A stretch of 64,000 nt of DNA from Clostridia bacterium. GTDB taxonomy: Bacteria; Bacillota; Clostridia; TANB77; CAG-508. The DNA lies in the NCBI GenBank assembly GCA_017430135.1, contig JAFRNM010000018.1:186001-250000 (forward strand), given 5' to 3'. The notes under the pieces were generated by a model. It saw nothing but the letters and a program-made list of their open reading frames with translations, was not told the DNA's origin and did no database searches. How positions within the stretch are numbered: position 1 is the first letter of the stretch; each line of letters begins with the position of its first letter. Below are positions 17,024-26,089 of this stretch, in pieces. A program made the position numbers and the translations under genes.

Positions 17024-18997
17024 ATGGAAATACAAGATTTTGGTGAAAAAATTGGTGGTGCAAAAAAAGATTTATGGAAAGAAAGAGGTCTTTCTGTAGA
17101 TGATTTATCATATATGAATGATGCAGAAAAAACTAGATTTGTAAAAAAAGATAATGTATGGAAAAAGCCAGATTATCAAGAATTAGTTAATAGTGGATTA
17201 TCCACTAGAGTAGTATATTTTATAAAAACAATAAGAGATGCTACTCCTACTAAACCAGAAATTTCTTATATGGATAATGTAGCTGAAAAACAAGAAAATT
17301 ATATTTCTTTTGTAAGTAAATTGAGGGATTTCGTTATGAATCTAAAAGATGATAACGAGATTCTTTCTTTTTATAATGATTTTTTTAGCCAGTATATTAT
17401 AAAATCTCCATATAGTTTTACTGTAAAAGTTTCACCAGAAGTTTCTGGATGTATAAACAATAAATTATTAAAAGCAGCACAAGTAAGAAGATTAAGCGAA
17501 ATAGATTCTGGAATTAAAAAATCACAATTTTTATATACAGATGATGAAAAGGTATTATCAAGTTTTGATATATATGTTTATGATAATAAAGATATAAAAT
17601 TTTCTAAAGATTACAGAGGTTCTTCTATGTTAGAAATTCCAATGGGATTTGGAAAAAGATTTATTTATCCTAAAGATGAACTTGCTAATCCAGAAAATTG
17701 GCAAGAAAATACTATATTTATAACTCGTGGTGGAACTGTTATAAAGAACAATCTTGATAGTATTGATGAGGCTGAAAAATATATACTCGAACGATATAAA
17801 TTAAAAGAAAAAGAAACACAAGGTAGAAAAAAATCTTTTAAACCTAAACAATTAGAACACATTGTAAGAGATGGTGAAGATTATAGAAATAGTAAAGATA
17901 TTACTGGTGAAGATATGATGGAGAAATTTAATTTTAAAGGTGGAGAATTTGGCAATTGGTTAAATGAAAAAGATAGACAGGAATCTTTAAATTATGGTTA
18001 TGATGCACTATTAGATTTAAGCAAAGCATTAAATATTTTACCTACAGATATTTCTCTAGGAAATCGTTTATCTATTGCTTTCGGCTCTCGTGGAAGTGGT
18101 AATGCTTTAGCACATTATGAACCAGATAGAGAAGTAATTAACTTAACAAAAATGAAAGGTGCAGGAAGTTTGGCTCACGAATGGGCTCACGCTTTGGATG
18201 ATATTTTTGGTAAAGAATTAGGTTACAGAGGTTTTTTAACTGAATATTCTCCATCAAAAACAATAAGAGAATTAATAAATGCTATGAGATATAAAACTGT
18301 ATGTAATGATAAGACAATTGAAAAGCAAACTAAAGTATATGAGGCAAAAATAAATAAATTAAGAAATCATATAAATACTTTCTTTCCAAAAGAACATTTA
18401 AGCGAAGAACAAATAAAACTAAAGGATAAATTAATTCAAAATGTAATTGATAATGCGGAAACAATTTCTACTGATTTACTTAACTATGTTGGTGGAGGTA
18501 GAAAAATAAATCAAGATGTAAATGAATTATCTAATTTAAGAAAAGAAACTGTAGGAAGAATAATACCAAAAGAAGAAAGAGAAAGAATTTGTTATTTGCA
18601 AAATGATTTATTTAATGCAAAAAACAATATTGGCAAAGAAACAAAAATTGATACAGATTTTTATAAAAATTCTAAAACTTTTGATGATTTATATTCAAAA
18701 ACTTCTCATGGTTATTGGCAAAGTATAGTTGAAATGTTTGCTCGTTCTTTTGCTTGTTATGTCAAAGATAAATTAAATAATCGAAGTGATTATTTATGTG
18801 GACATGCTGAATTGGATTTAGGTTTAGGTGCAAATAATGATGGAGATATTGATCTTATAAAAGCATTTCCAGAAGGAGAAGAACGAGCTTTAATAAATGA
18901 AAAAATTGACAAACTTATTGAAGTTTTAAAAGAAAAAGCATTGTTACACGATTGTAAAACACAAGAAATAAACAATGATTTGAATTATGATTATTAG
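17024..18997 (+). CDS. Large polyvalent-type protein with LPD1-like zinc peptidase domain
   Basis: 657 residues from ATG 17024 (RBS AAGGAGG). Residues about 300-400 carry GEFGNWLNEKDRQ, AFGSRGSGNALAHYEPDR and GAGSLAHEWAHALDD. The HEWAH is a zinc HExxH motif and the whole matches the LPD1 (large polyvalent protein-associated) pattern found in mobile elements. It may act as a protease or antirestriction factor that enters the recipient. The N-terminal half is not recognised. Confidence 0.7.
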   Translation: MEIQDFGEKIGGAKKDLWKERGLSVDDLSYMNDAEKTRFVKKDNVWKKPDYQELVNSGLSTRVVYFIKTIRDATPTKPEISYMDNVAEKQENYISFVSKLRDFVMNLKDDNEILSFYNDFFSQYIIKSPYSFTVKVSPEVSGCINNKLLKAAQVRRLSEIDSGIKKSQFLYTDDEKVLSSFDIYVYDNKDIKFSKDYRGSSMLEIPMGFGKRFIYPKDELANPENWQENTIFITRGGTVIKNNLDSIDEAEKYILERYKLKEKETQGRKKSFKPKQLEHIVRDGEDYRNSKDITGEDMMEKFNFKGGEFGNWLNEKDRQESLNYGYDALLDLSKALNILPTDISLGNRLSIAFGSRGSGNALAHYEPDREVINLTKMKGAGSLAHEWAHALDDIFGKELGYRGFLTEYSPSKTIRELINAMRYKTVCNDKTIEKQTKVYEAKINKLRNHINTFFPKEHLSEEQIKLKDKLIQNVIDNAETISTDLLNYVGGGRKINQDVNELSNLRKETVGRIIPKEERERICYLQNDLFNAKNNIGKETKIDTDFYKNSKTFDDLYSKTSHGYWQSIVEMFARSFACYVKDKLNNRSDYLCGHAELDLGLGANNDGDIDLIKAFPEGEERALINEKIDKLIEVLKEKALLHDCKTQEINNDLNYDY

Positions 18998-19007
18998 GAG
19001 GTATCAG

Positions 19008-19961
19008 ATGCACAGAGGAACAGCTTTTATTATAACTAAAGATAAAGAAGATGAATTTAGAGTAGAAAAATCTACAGAGTTTAATGGAGGAATGGGAATA
19101 GATTGTCATGGGAAATATTTGTATGAAATGCTAAAAAATCTAAAAGAGTCATCATTATTTGATGCTATGATTAGAGATTTTGATGATGAATTTTTTAAAT
19201 ATTTTGATGAAATAATGACTTATTCTCCAGATGAACAACATAGTCCATATATTGATAATAATGGAAATCTTGTTTTTGAATATTCTCAAACAGAAAATCA
19301 ATTCAAATTTTTCAAAGATGATGATGGAGATTATATTTATACAAGTGATAGTAACTATATTAAAAATATGTCTAATGAGGATATAACAATTGTATGCAGT
19401 AATGGAAATTATGTTTTAAAACCAAATCAAATTTTAATTGCTGATTATAACGAATGTGTTAATAATACAAGAATTTCGTTTGGAGAAAATATAAATGAAA
19501 AAATAGAAATTGATGAATTAAGTACAAAAGAGTATATTCCAACTAGAAAGCAGGAAATTATACTAGACAATATTATAAAAACAATAGAATCATTTAATTA
19601 TAATGTGAATTTTATATATGAAAATGGAATGATTAGTGGTATGGAAATTGAAACTTGGACCAATGGTGGAGTGGATATGATACATACCTTTTATTTTTGC
19701 AATGATTATCAAGAAATTTATGATATAGGCAATGTAGAAAAACAGCTACAAGAGTTAGTTGAAAATTTTTCGATAGATGATGAAATCGATATGTATAGAC
19801 AAGATAAAAATTATAAGAGTAATTTTACAATAAGTCAGTCTTTAGAAGATTTTAGTGAATATCAAAAAAAATTAGAAGATTTGGCAAACAATTTTACAAC
19901 AAAATATCATGAATTAATTTATCAAAAGTTTATGGATAATGAAATGGAGATGAGTGTATAA
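19008..19961 (+). CDS. Hypothetical ICE accessory protein
   Basis: 317 residues from ATG 19008 (AGGAGG upstream); the start overlaps no coding sequence and follows the previous stop by 10 bp. It is acidic and soluble. The segment IVCSNGNYVLKPNQILIADYN is beta-rich. No family recognised. Its stop is directly followed by the next ATG. Confidence 0.6.
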   Translation: MHRGTAFIITKDKEDEFRVEKSTEFNGGMGIDCHGKYLYEMLKNLKESSLFDAMIRDFDDEFFKYFDEIMTYSPDEQHSPYIDNNGNLVFEYSQTENQFKFFKDDDGDYIYTSDSNYIKNMSNEDITIVCSNGNYVLKPNQILIADYNECVNNTRISFGENINEKIEIDELSTKEYIPTRKQEIILDNIIKTIESFNYNVNFIYENGMISGMEIETWTNGGVDMIHTFYFCNDYQEIYDIGNVEKQLQELVENFSIDDEIDMYRQDKNYKSNFTISQSLEDFSEYQKKLEDLANNFTTKYHELIYQKFMDNEMEMSV

Positions 19962-20375
19962 ATGAAATTAATAACAAAGGAATTAGAAAAAATATTTGAA
20001 CAATATCCAATTGGAAGTCAAGATGGATTAGGTGGAAAAGCAAAAGTTATTGCAAAATTTTTTAATCCAACAGGAGTAGGAACTTGGCTAATAACAGAAG
20101 CAAATAAACTAGAAAATGGTGATTATGAAATGTTTGGATATTGTCATCTTGGATATGATGAAATGGCAGAATTAGGATATGTAATGTTATCACAATTAGA
20201 AGAATTAGAATTGCCATTTGGTTTATCAGTAGAACAAGATAAATTTATGCCAGAAAATTGTGATTTGATTCAAGCAATGAAATTAACAGGGATTACACCA
20301 CCAAGTTATATGCTTAAAGATTATGAAAAAAATATCAATAAAGATGAAATAGATTATGATTTTGAGGAGGTTTAA
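19962..20375 (+). CDS. DUF2958-like protein
   Basis: A 137-residue protein. MKLITKELEKIF, GKAKVIAKFFNPTGVGTWLI and FGYCHLGYDEMAELGYVMLS match the general pattern of DUF2958 proteins common on mobile elements. Function unknown. It begins immediately after the preceding stop (coupled translation). Confidence 0.6.
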   Translation: MKLITKELEKIFEQYPIGSQDGLGGKAKVIAKFFNPTGVGTWLITEANKLENGDYEMFGYCHLGYDEMAELGYVMLSQLEELELPFGLSVEQDKFMPENCDLIQAMKLTGITPPSYMLKDYEKNINKDEIDYDFEEV

Positions 20376-20378
20376 TAT

Positions 20379-20894
20379 ATGAATAAAACTGAATTAAATA
20401 TAAATGGTAAAAGGATAGCATTATATGGTAGCAAAAAAATAATTGAAAGTGAAAAATCAATTATTGAAAATCTTGAACTTACAGGAAATGAAAATATAGA
20501 TAGAATTTTAATACAGAGATGTATTGATGAAAACAAACTGAAATCGGATATTTTATATGATGGAAATACTGTATATCCTTTTGAAAAAATAGTAAAAGCA
20601 TATAGAAAATTACAAAAAAGTGGTTCATTAGATAATTTATCAAATGATATGTACCACTTTTTTATATATGCTTGTGGTGATATTGCACATTATGATTTAG
20701 GAGGGTTTAAAGCATACTATAATTATTCATTTCAGCAATTAGAAAATACTTTACTTAAAGATAATTGGATGATGAATACTAGATTTAGTGATGTAAACCA
20801 TATATTTAAAGAATTGCAGATTGGCAAATACTTTAATGAAAGAGATTATACTAATCACAAACAAGATGACTACGACTATGATATGTGTGAGTAA
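20379..20894 (+). CDS. Hypothetical ICE accessory protein
   Basis: A 171-residue protein starting 3 bp after the DUF2958-like gene with GAGGAGG upstream. It ends in an acidic tail (KQDDYDYDMCE) like its neighbours. No family recognised. Confidence 0.55.
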   Translation: MNKTELNINGKRIALYGSKKIIESEKSIIENLELTGNENIDRILIQRCIDENKLKSDILYDGNTVYPFEKIVKAYRKLQKSGSLDNLSNDMYHFFIYACGDIAHYDLGGFKAYYNYSFQQLENTLLKDNWMMNTRFSDVNHIFKELQIGKYFNERDYTNHKQDDYDYDMCE

Positions 20895-20903
20895 GGAGGA
20901 TAT

Positions 20904-22292
20904 ATGGAAAGAAAAAAAGCTATTGTTATTGATTTTCTGAATGAATTATTAGATTTATATGAGTTTGAATTATTGGTAGATATAAATTCGGATATGGAGA
21001 ATGTATTTAGATTAAATGACAGACAAGGTGCTAATTGGAGTGGAATTGAGCAAGATGAATTTTATACTTTGGCTGATATAGTAGAAAGGTTATCTTCTCC
21101 CCATGAAGATTATATTTATAGGTCATTAGAAGAACGAGAAGATGCAGGAGAAATTATACCAAAAGATGATTGGGATTTAACTGCGAAACGATATTTAGAG
21201 AGTGATACTGTTGCTAAAATATTGTCTGAAATAACTGCTAAAGAATATAAAGAAATAAAAAGCAAAAAAGAAAAATTTGGATTCAAAGATATTTTTGAAA
21301 TATTAGATTTGGAAGAAAAATTTTGCAAAAGTGTTTGCCAAAAGTATATAAATACAATGTCAAAAGAGATGTTATTAGAAACTAATGACAAAATACTTCA
21401 CATATATATTGAAGATGAATTTATTGATTTGAAAGAACAAGGACTTATAAATTCAGATAATTATGAGCAATATTTAGATGGGAATTTTGAAGTTGAAGAA
21501 TATAAATTTTATAAGGAATTATATGATTCTGCAATAAAGGATAATATAGCATACGACTTAAATGATTTAGCTTTATTTGATGAAATTGGTAATTGGGATT
21601 TTTATATTACTTTTGAAGAATTAAAACAAGTAGGATATGGATTTATGGTAAAAGACCACTACCCATTATTAGAAAAGTATGCAATTCCAGAAGATAAACA
21701 GTTTGAATTTTATAATTATTTTACATTAGAGGAATTAGATGATTTTGAAGATTCATTAAAAAAATTTTTTATAGAAGGTAGCATTATCTATAATGAAGAT
21801 AGTGGAACTTTAGAGGCAAAAGAAGATTATTTATTTAATAGTGATATTCTTCGATTGGCTTGTGGATTGATTACATATAAAGATTTTATTAATGAATATA
21901 AAGAGCATAGTATTTCTAATTTTGATTTAGCACTTCCAAAAGTAATAAGTTATTTTAGGGAAAATGAAATCAAAAATTTAATGGATTATGGTAGCGATAA
22001 TGATGAAGGATTATACAAATTATCTGATATGTATAAGAAAATTATGAATAAATTTGATATGCAATATTATGATGTAAATACTAGAGATAAAGAAGGCTCT
22101 GATGGTAAGTATATTACAACAATTGCTTTTGATCCTGAAAAAGAAATTGAGGTTGAAACTGAGGCTTGGAATGGTATAAAAGCAGTAACAGAAAATATTG
22201 CAACTATATATGAAAATTACAAAATCTTTTATGAAAATTCAATTAAAAATGAGGTACAAAATGATAAAGAATTTGAATATGATTATAATTAA
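20904..22292 (+). CDS. Large acidic hypothetical ICE protein
   Basis: A 462-residue acidic soluble protein with RBS AAGGAGG. It is mainly helical by composition, has no membrane segments and ends KEFEYDYN. It is the last gene of the accessory run and is followed by an intrinsic terminator. No function can be assigned. Confidence 0.6.
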   Translation: MERKKAIVIDFLNELLDLYEFELLVDINSDMENVFRLNDRQGANWSGIEQDEFYTLADIVERLSSPHEDYIYRSLEEREDAGEIIPKDDWDLTAKRYLESDTVAKILSEITAKEYKEIKSKKEKFGFKDIFEILDLEEKFCKSVCQKYINTMSKEMLLETNDKILHIYIEDEFIDLKEQGLINSDNYEQYLDGNFEVEEYKFYKELYDSAIKDNIAYDLNDLALFDEIGNWDFYITFEELKQVGYGFMVKDHYPLLEKYAIPEDKQFEFYNYFTLEELDDFEDSLKKFFIEGSIIYNEDSGTLEAKEDYLFNSDILRLACGLITYKDFINEYKEHSISNFDLALPKVISYFRENEIKNLMDYGSDNDEGLYKLSDMYKKIMNKFDMQYYDVNTRDKEGSDGKYITTIAFDPEKEIEVETEAWNGIKAVTENIATIYENYKIFYENSIKNEVQNDKEFEYDYN

Positions 22293-22302
22293 ATATTTTA
22301 AC

Positions 22303-22332
22303 AAAAGTGGAGTAAATTTGCTCCACTTTTTT
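22303..22332 (+). terminator. Intrinsic terminator of the accessory gene run
   Basis: AAAAGTGGAG-TAAATTT-GCTCCACTTTT with a T tract. A perfect stem. Confidence 0.85.
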
Positions 22333-22344
22333 CAAAATTTAATA

Positions 22345-22515
22345 ACAAAAAATGTCCCTCGGAGAGCAAAATGGGTCTTAGGGATTTTTCCCTAAACAGC
22401 GAAAAGGGGGTCTTGACACCAAGCTGGCGAAAAATGGGCAGTAAAAAATGCCATCATTTTTCGGAACAAATAAATTTGTTCTGTTGTATTAAATTTCGCT
22501 ACGCTAATTTTAATA
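22345..22515 (+). other. Candidate origin of transfer (oriT)
   Basis: A comparatively GC-rich non-coding stretch upstream of the mobilisation genes. It holds three inverted repeats: TTAGGGA/TCCCTAA (22378-22395); a long one with CGAAAAATG (about 22428-22436) pairing with CATTTTTCG (about 22455-22463) plus GGCA/TGCC inside; and GAACAAA/TTTGTTC (about 22464-22481). Multiple stems just before relaxosome genes are the usual look of an oriT. The nick site is not identified. Confidence 0.5.
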
Positions 22516-22535
22516 CTTTTATATAGGTGGTTCAA

Positions 22536-23147
22536 ATGAGTGCTAATAATTTAGATGATGTATTTTTATCATACAAGAAAATTTTAAAAAGATTAAAACT
22601 GTTAGGAATAAAAACCAAGAGTGGAAATGAGATTACACATAAAGATTTAAGATATGCAATTAAAATTATGGAGAAAAAACATCCTAGCTGTAGATGGAAA
22701 AGTGAAAAAATAAGAAGTAAAAGATATTATATTTTAATTGAAGGATTTTATTGGCTAGTGTATGTATATTTTCAATATGAAAAAAATCAAATAGATGCTG
22801 ATATAGATTTCTTTTTATTGAGAATAAAACAATATCAGGAAGAATTAAAAGTACAAGATAAGGATTTATTTACAAAAGATATGTCAATGAATGAATTAAT
22901 AAATTTCTTTCAAAGAAAATATAGAACTATTGAAAAAGCAGTTATAAAAATGTTAAAGGCTACAGATGAAAATTATAGATATATTGAAAATGGAGAATTT
23001 ATTATTTCAAAAGAAGGCATTAAATGGCTTTGTGAAAATTGTTTCAAACAAAAATATTTGGAACTTCTCGAACAATATAAAATGGAATTAACAGAACTTC
23101 ATATCAAAGAAGGATATATATACGATAATTTTTTTAATAAAAATTAA
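22536..23147 (+). CDS. Hypothetical ICE protein downstream of oriT-like region
   Basis: 203 residues from ATG 22536 (AGGTGG upstream). Basic N-terminal half (KKILKRLKLLGIKTKSG) and a middle rich in aromatic residues. A DNA-binding role in the relaxosome is possible from position and charge, but no family is recognised. Confidence 0.55.
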   Translation: MSANNLDDVFLSYKKILKRLKLLGIKTKSGNEITHKDLRYAIKIMEKKHPSCRWKSEKIRSKRYYILIEGFYWLVYVYFQYEKNQIDADIDFFLLRIKQYQEELKVQDKDLFTKDMSMNELINFFQRKYRTIEKAVIKMLKATDENYRYIENGEFIISKEGIKWLCENCFKQKYLELLEQYKMELTELHIKEGYIYDNFFNKN

Positions 23148-23151
23148 AAAA

Positions 23152-23185
23152 AGGGCTGACAAAATTAGAAATATACGCTATACCA
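23152..23185 (+). promoter_or_regulatory. Promoter-like motif GGGCTGA...TACGCTATA
   Basis: GGGCTGACAAAATTAGAAAT followed by ATACGCTATACC: TGACA as -35 and TATACC as -10, with a spacer of about 17 bp. The same GGGCTGA and TACGCTATA words recur at 44230-44262 before the integrase of the second element. Confidence 0.5.
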
Positions 23186-23253
23186 TGATTGATAGTTAAT
23201 TATTGAAATTATAAAAGTATATATACTTCGATTGTAAAGGAGGGATGTATCTA

Positions 23254-23586
23254 TTGAAGTTTGAGGAGAAAAGAAATACTATAACAATTCTCCTAAACTG
23301 TATGAAGAAAAATTTGCTGGGTGATTCGGAAAAAGAGATTGTTTATGATATTGTTATGAGTTTAAAAGGTAAAACTCAAAAACAAAAAGCAAGATTTTGT
23401 ATGTATTATAGTTTAGGGCCAAATGCAAAAGAAAAAAATTCTATGTCTAAAATTGCAACATTTTATGAATGTAGTGAATCTTCTGTACGAAGTTCTATTA
23501 ATACAATTAATTTAGCACTTTATCATATTTCCGAAGATAAAATTTTATTATTGAAAAAGATTGTAGGTGATAAAATTGGAATTTAA
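23254..23586 (+). CDS. Sigma4-like regulator 1
   Basis: 110 residues from TTG 23254; AAAGGAGGG ends 9 bp upstream, so I prefer this over ATG 23245, which abuts the RBS. The C-terminal half, with KQKARFCMYYSLG and IATFYECSESSVRSSINTI, has the spacing of a sigma-70 region 4 helix-turn-helix. It resembles its downstream neighbour along its whole length, so the pair arose by duplication. It probably controls transfer genes. Confidence 0.65.
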   Translation: MKFEEKRNTITILLNCMKKNLLGDSEKEIVYDIVMSLKGKTQKQKARFCMYYSLGPNAKEKNSMSKIATFYECSESSVRSSINTINLALYHISEDKILLLKKIVGDKIGI

Positions 23587-23911
23587 TGAAAGATGTGATA
23601 TGGTATATGAATTGTTAGAGTTATTAAAAGATAACAAACTTAATAATAGTCAAAAAAGAAAAATTTATGAAATTGTAAAGGGATTTACGAATAGAACTGA
23701 AAAACAGAAAGAAAGGTTTTTTCTATTTTACAATTTAGATGAAGGTGAAAACAAAAATTACAGATTATGTGATTTAGCATTACTTTATAATTGCACTTCT
23801 GGATGTATAAGAACTGCTATAGGTCGTATAAGATATAATTTAATTTATTCAGATGCAGAAAGTCTTGCTATTATGAAAGATATTTTAGAAGAATATCACA
23901 AAAATAATTAA
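23576..23911 (+). CDS. Sigma4-like regulator 2 (paralogue of regulator 1)
   Basis: 112 residues from TTG 23576, overlapping the preceding gene by 11 bp. Key parts are TEKQKERFFLFYNLDEG and LCDLALLYNCTSGCIRTAIG, a region 4-like HTH. Tandem paired small sigma-like proteins upstream of mobC/relaxase genes are common in this ICE group. Confidence 0.65.
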   Translation: MEFNERCDMVYELLELLKDNKLNNSQKRKIYEIVKGFTNRTEKQKERFFLFYNLDEGENKNYRLCDLALLYNCTSGCIRTAIGRIRYNLIYSDAESLAIMKDILEEYHKNN

Positions 23912-23925
23912 ATATACCATAATGA

Positions 23926-23957
23926 TAGAGGTAAGAATTTTTTTCTTACTTCTATTT
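23926..23957 (+). terminator. Hairpin with T-run before mobC
   Basis: AGAGGTAAG-AATTTTTTT-CTTACTTCT then TTTTTT, with one G-U pair. It may attenuate transcription into mobC and the relaxase. Confidence 0.6.
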
Positions 23958-23978
23958 TTTTGGTGGAAAGGAATTTAT

Positions 23979-24398
23979 ATGGAATTTAATCCTAATGAAA
24001 GAAGAAAAAGATTAAAAGTTTGGATTTCAGAAGAAGAAAGAGCTTTACTAGAGGCAAAAGCAGAACATTATGGATATAAACATTTATCAGAATACATAAG
24101 AGATTCTGCAATTTATGAAAATGTTACAATGGTAGATTTAAAAAATAAAAATGAATTATTAAAAGCATATTCTGACAATACACAAGAATTAAAAAAAATA
24201 GCAAAAGAATTTAGACACTTAAATAAATATGCAACACAGCTTTCCAGTGAGGATTTAGATAATATTTCTTTAATGATTGTATCAATTTTAAAAAGGCAAA
24301 AAGATATGCTAAAACTTATTGAAAATAAATTAGATTTAGATGTTTGGAAAGAACTAAATCATAATCGAATTGTAGAGGATGCAAAGAAATGCCTATAA
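23979..24398 (+). CDS. mobC: MobC-like relaxosome protein
   Basis: 139 residues from ATG 23979 (GGAAAGG upstream). The N-terminus RRKRLKVWISEEERALLEAK followed by KHLSEYIRDSA is a ribbon-helix-helix pattern as in MobC proteins. The later segment ELKKIAKEFRHLNKYATQ is the typical MobC 'GxNxNQ'-like region. It helps the relaxase at oriT. Overlaps the relaxase start by 10 bp. Confidence 0.75.
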   Translation: MEFNPNERRKRLKVWISEEERALLEAKAEHYGYKHLSEYIRDSAIYENVTMVDLKNKNELLKAYSDNTQELKKIAKEFRHLNKYATQLSSEDLDNISLMIVSILKRQKDMLKLIENKLDLDVWKELNHNRIVEDAKKCL

Positions 24399-26023
24399 CA
24401 AAACGAGATGCACATTATGGTTCGCCAAAAGAATTAATTAATTATATCCTAGATGAAAAGCATGATGGAGAAAAAGTTGGTATAGCATCCTCATTAAATT
24501 GTAATTTAGAAACTGCATTAACAGAATATTTGGATATTCAAAAAAAGTTTGATATGAAAGGTCGTAGAGTAGCATATCATATTATTCAAAGTTTCTCGCC
24601 AAAAGATGATATTACACCAGAACAAGCAAATGAAATTGGAAAAAAACTATGCGAAGAATTATATCCAGATTTCCAATGTGTTATATCCACTCATACAGAT
24701 AAAGGACACATACACAATCATATATCTATAAATGCTATAAATCTCAATGGTAGAAAACTTGAAGATAGATTGTCTAATGAAAAAGAAGGTCTTTATGGAT
24801 TAAGTGATACAAGTGATAAGATTGCAGCAGAATATGGATGTTATATTATGCCTAGAAAAACATATTTAAAAGATGCAAAAAAGGATTTTTATTATCAATA
24901 CAAGGAACAGAGTTTTAAAGAAAAAATACAAACTGATCTTGAAAGTATTATTTATAAATGCAATAGTCTTGAAGAATTTTTAGATGAGCTTTCAATTATG
25001 GGATATAAAGTTAAAAGAGGAAAGCATATTGCTGTTAAAAGTATAAGTATGGAAAGGTTCGCAAGAATATCTACAATAGATGGAAAATATAGTGTGCAAA
25101 ATTTATATAAGTTTTTTAAATCTAAAAATGATATAAAACTTCTAGGAATTAAAGTGGAACAAAATGAATTCAATTCTATTTTATGGCAAAAAGCAAATGA
25201 ATCTAAAATTGCAATTGAAAAAAGTCAATTATCAGCTATGGGAAAAGTTTATACAGAATATCAGAAAACAAAATATCAAGAAGTAAAAAGATTCTATCAA
25301 TTGAAACAACAGTTAGAATATCTTGATAAATACAACATTAATTCTTTTGATGATATAGAAAGACAAATTGAATTAAAGAGAAGTCAGATTAAATCTATCA
25401 ATATAGATTTGAAAAAGCATAAAAAAGAATATGATGAAATTGTTTCAAAAACCGAAAAAGCACAGGACTATATCCAATTATATAAGGTTTATGAATATGC
25501 TATGTCTTATAAAGAAGTAGATACAGATTATAAGTTTCCACCAGAAATTCAAATATTTTTGAATTTACAAAAAGAATTAAATATTCATTCTGTAGATGAG
25601 GCAAAAAATTTAATAAAAGCATCTCGATCTGAAAGAATTGAAATAAATGAAAAGAAAAAACAAGTATTAGAATTGCAAAGAGAATTAAATCATTTAGACA
25701 CAATTAAAGAAGAAAAATTAACTAACAGCAATTTATTTATACACAATATTAAATTTGGAGGTAATCGTATTGATTACAACTTATCAGATGATGATAAGTT
25801 TTGCATAAACCTACCATACACAAAAGAAAAAATATATATTTCAAAAAAGTTTATTGCTTATAATGAAAAATATCAATACTATACACTTTTTTTAGTGGAT
25901 GATAAAGACTATGAAATATATAGCGAAGACAATCAAAAAATTGGAAATATAACTGGTACTGAATTAGAAAAATATGTACTGGATAAGAAAAAAGAAATTG
26001 ACAAGATGTATAGTCAATTTTAA
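24389..26023 (+). CDS. Relaxase/mobilisation nuclease
   Basis: A 544-residue protein that nicks oriT and carries the strand to the recipient. The N-terminal relaxase domain shows HIIQSFSPKDDITPEQANEI (motif with His) and HTDKGHIHNHISINAINLNG, the HxDxxHxHNHxxxN metal-binding motif. The catalytic Tyr is likely in the first 20 residues (HYGSPKELINYIL). A coiled-coil middle and an unrecognised C-terminal part follow. The family is MOBP-like as in Tn1549. Confidence 0.85.
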   Translation: MPITKRDAHYGSPKELINYILDEKHDGEKVGIASSLNCNLETALTEYLDIQKKFDMKGRRVAYHIIQSFSPKDDITPEQANEIGKKLCEELYPDFQCVISTHTDKGHIHNHISINAINLNGRKLEDRLSNEKEGLYGLSDTSDKIAAEYGCYIMPRKTYLKDAKKDFYYQYKEQSFKEKIQTDLESIIYKCNSLEEFLDELSIMGYKVKRGKHIAVKSISMERFARISTIDGKYSVQNLYKFFKSKNDIKLLGIKVEQNEFNSILWQKANESKIAIEKSQLSAMGKVYTEYQKTKYQEVKRFYQLKQQLEYLDKYNINSFDDIERQIELKRSQIKSINIDLKKHKKEYDEIVSKTEKAQDYIQLYKVYEYAMSYKEVDTDYKFPPEIQIFLNLQKELNIHSVDEAKNLIKASRSERIEINEKKKQVLELQRELNHLDTIKEEKLTNSNLFIHNIKFGGNRIDYNLSDDDKFCINLPYTKEKIYISKKFIAYNEKYQYYTLFLVDDKDYEIYSEDNQKIGNITGTELEKYVLDKKKEIDKMYSQF

Positions 26024-26033
26024 ATATACTTAT

Positions 26034-26063
26034 TTGACCTCAGAATAGCCTGTGGTCTTTTTT
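26034..26063 (+). terminator. Terminator after relaxase
   Basis: GACC-TCAGAATAGCCTGT-GGTC followed by TTTTTTT. The stem is short but the T-run is clear. Confidence 0.5.
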
Positions 26064-26089
26064 TATACAAAGGAGGGATAATTTTATAT

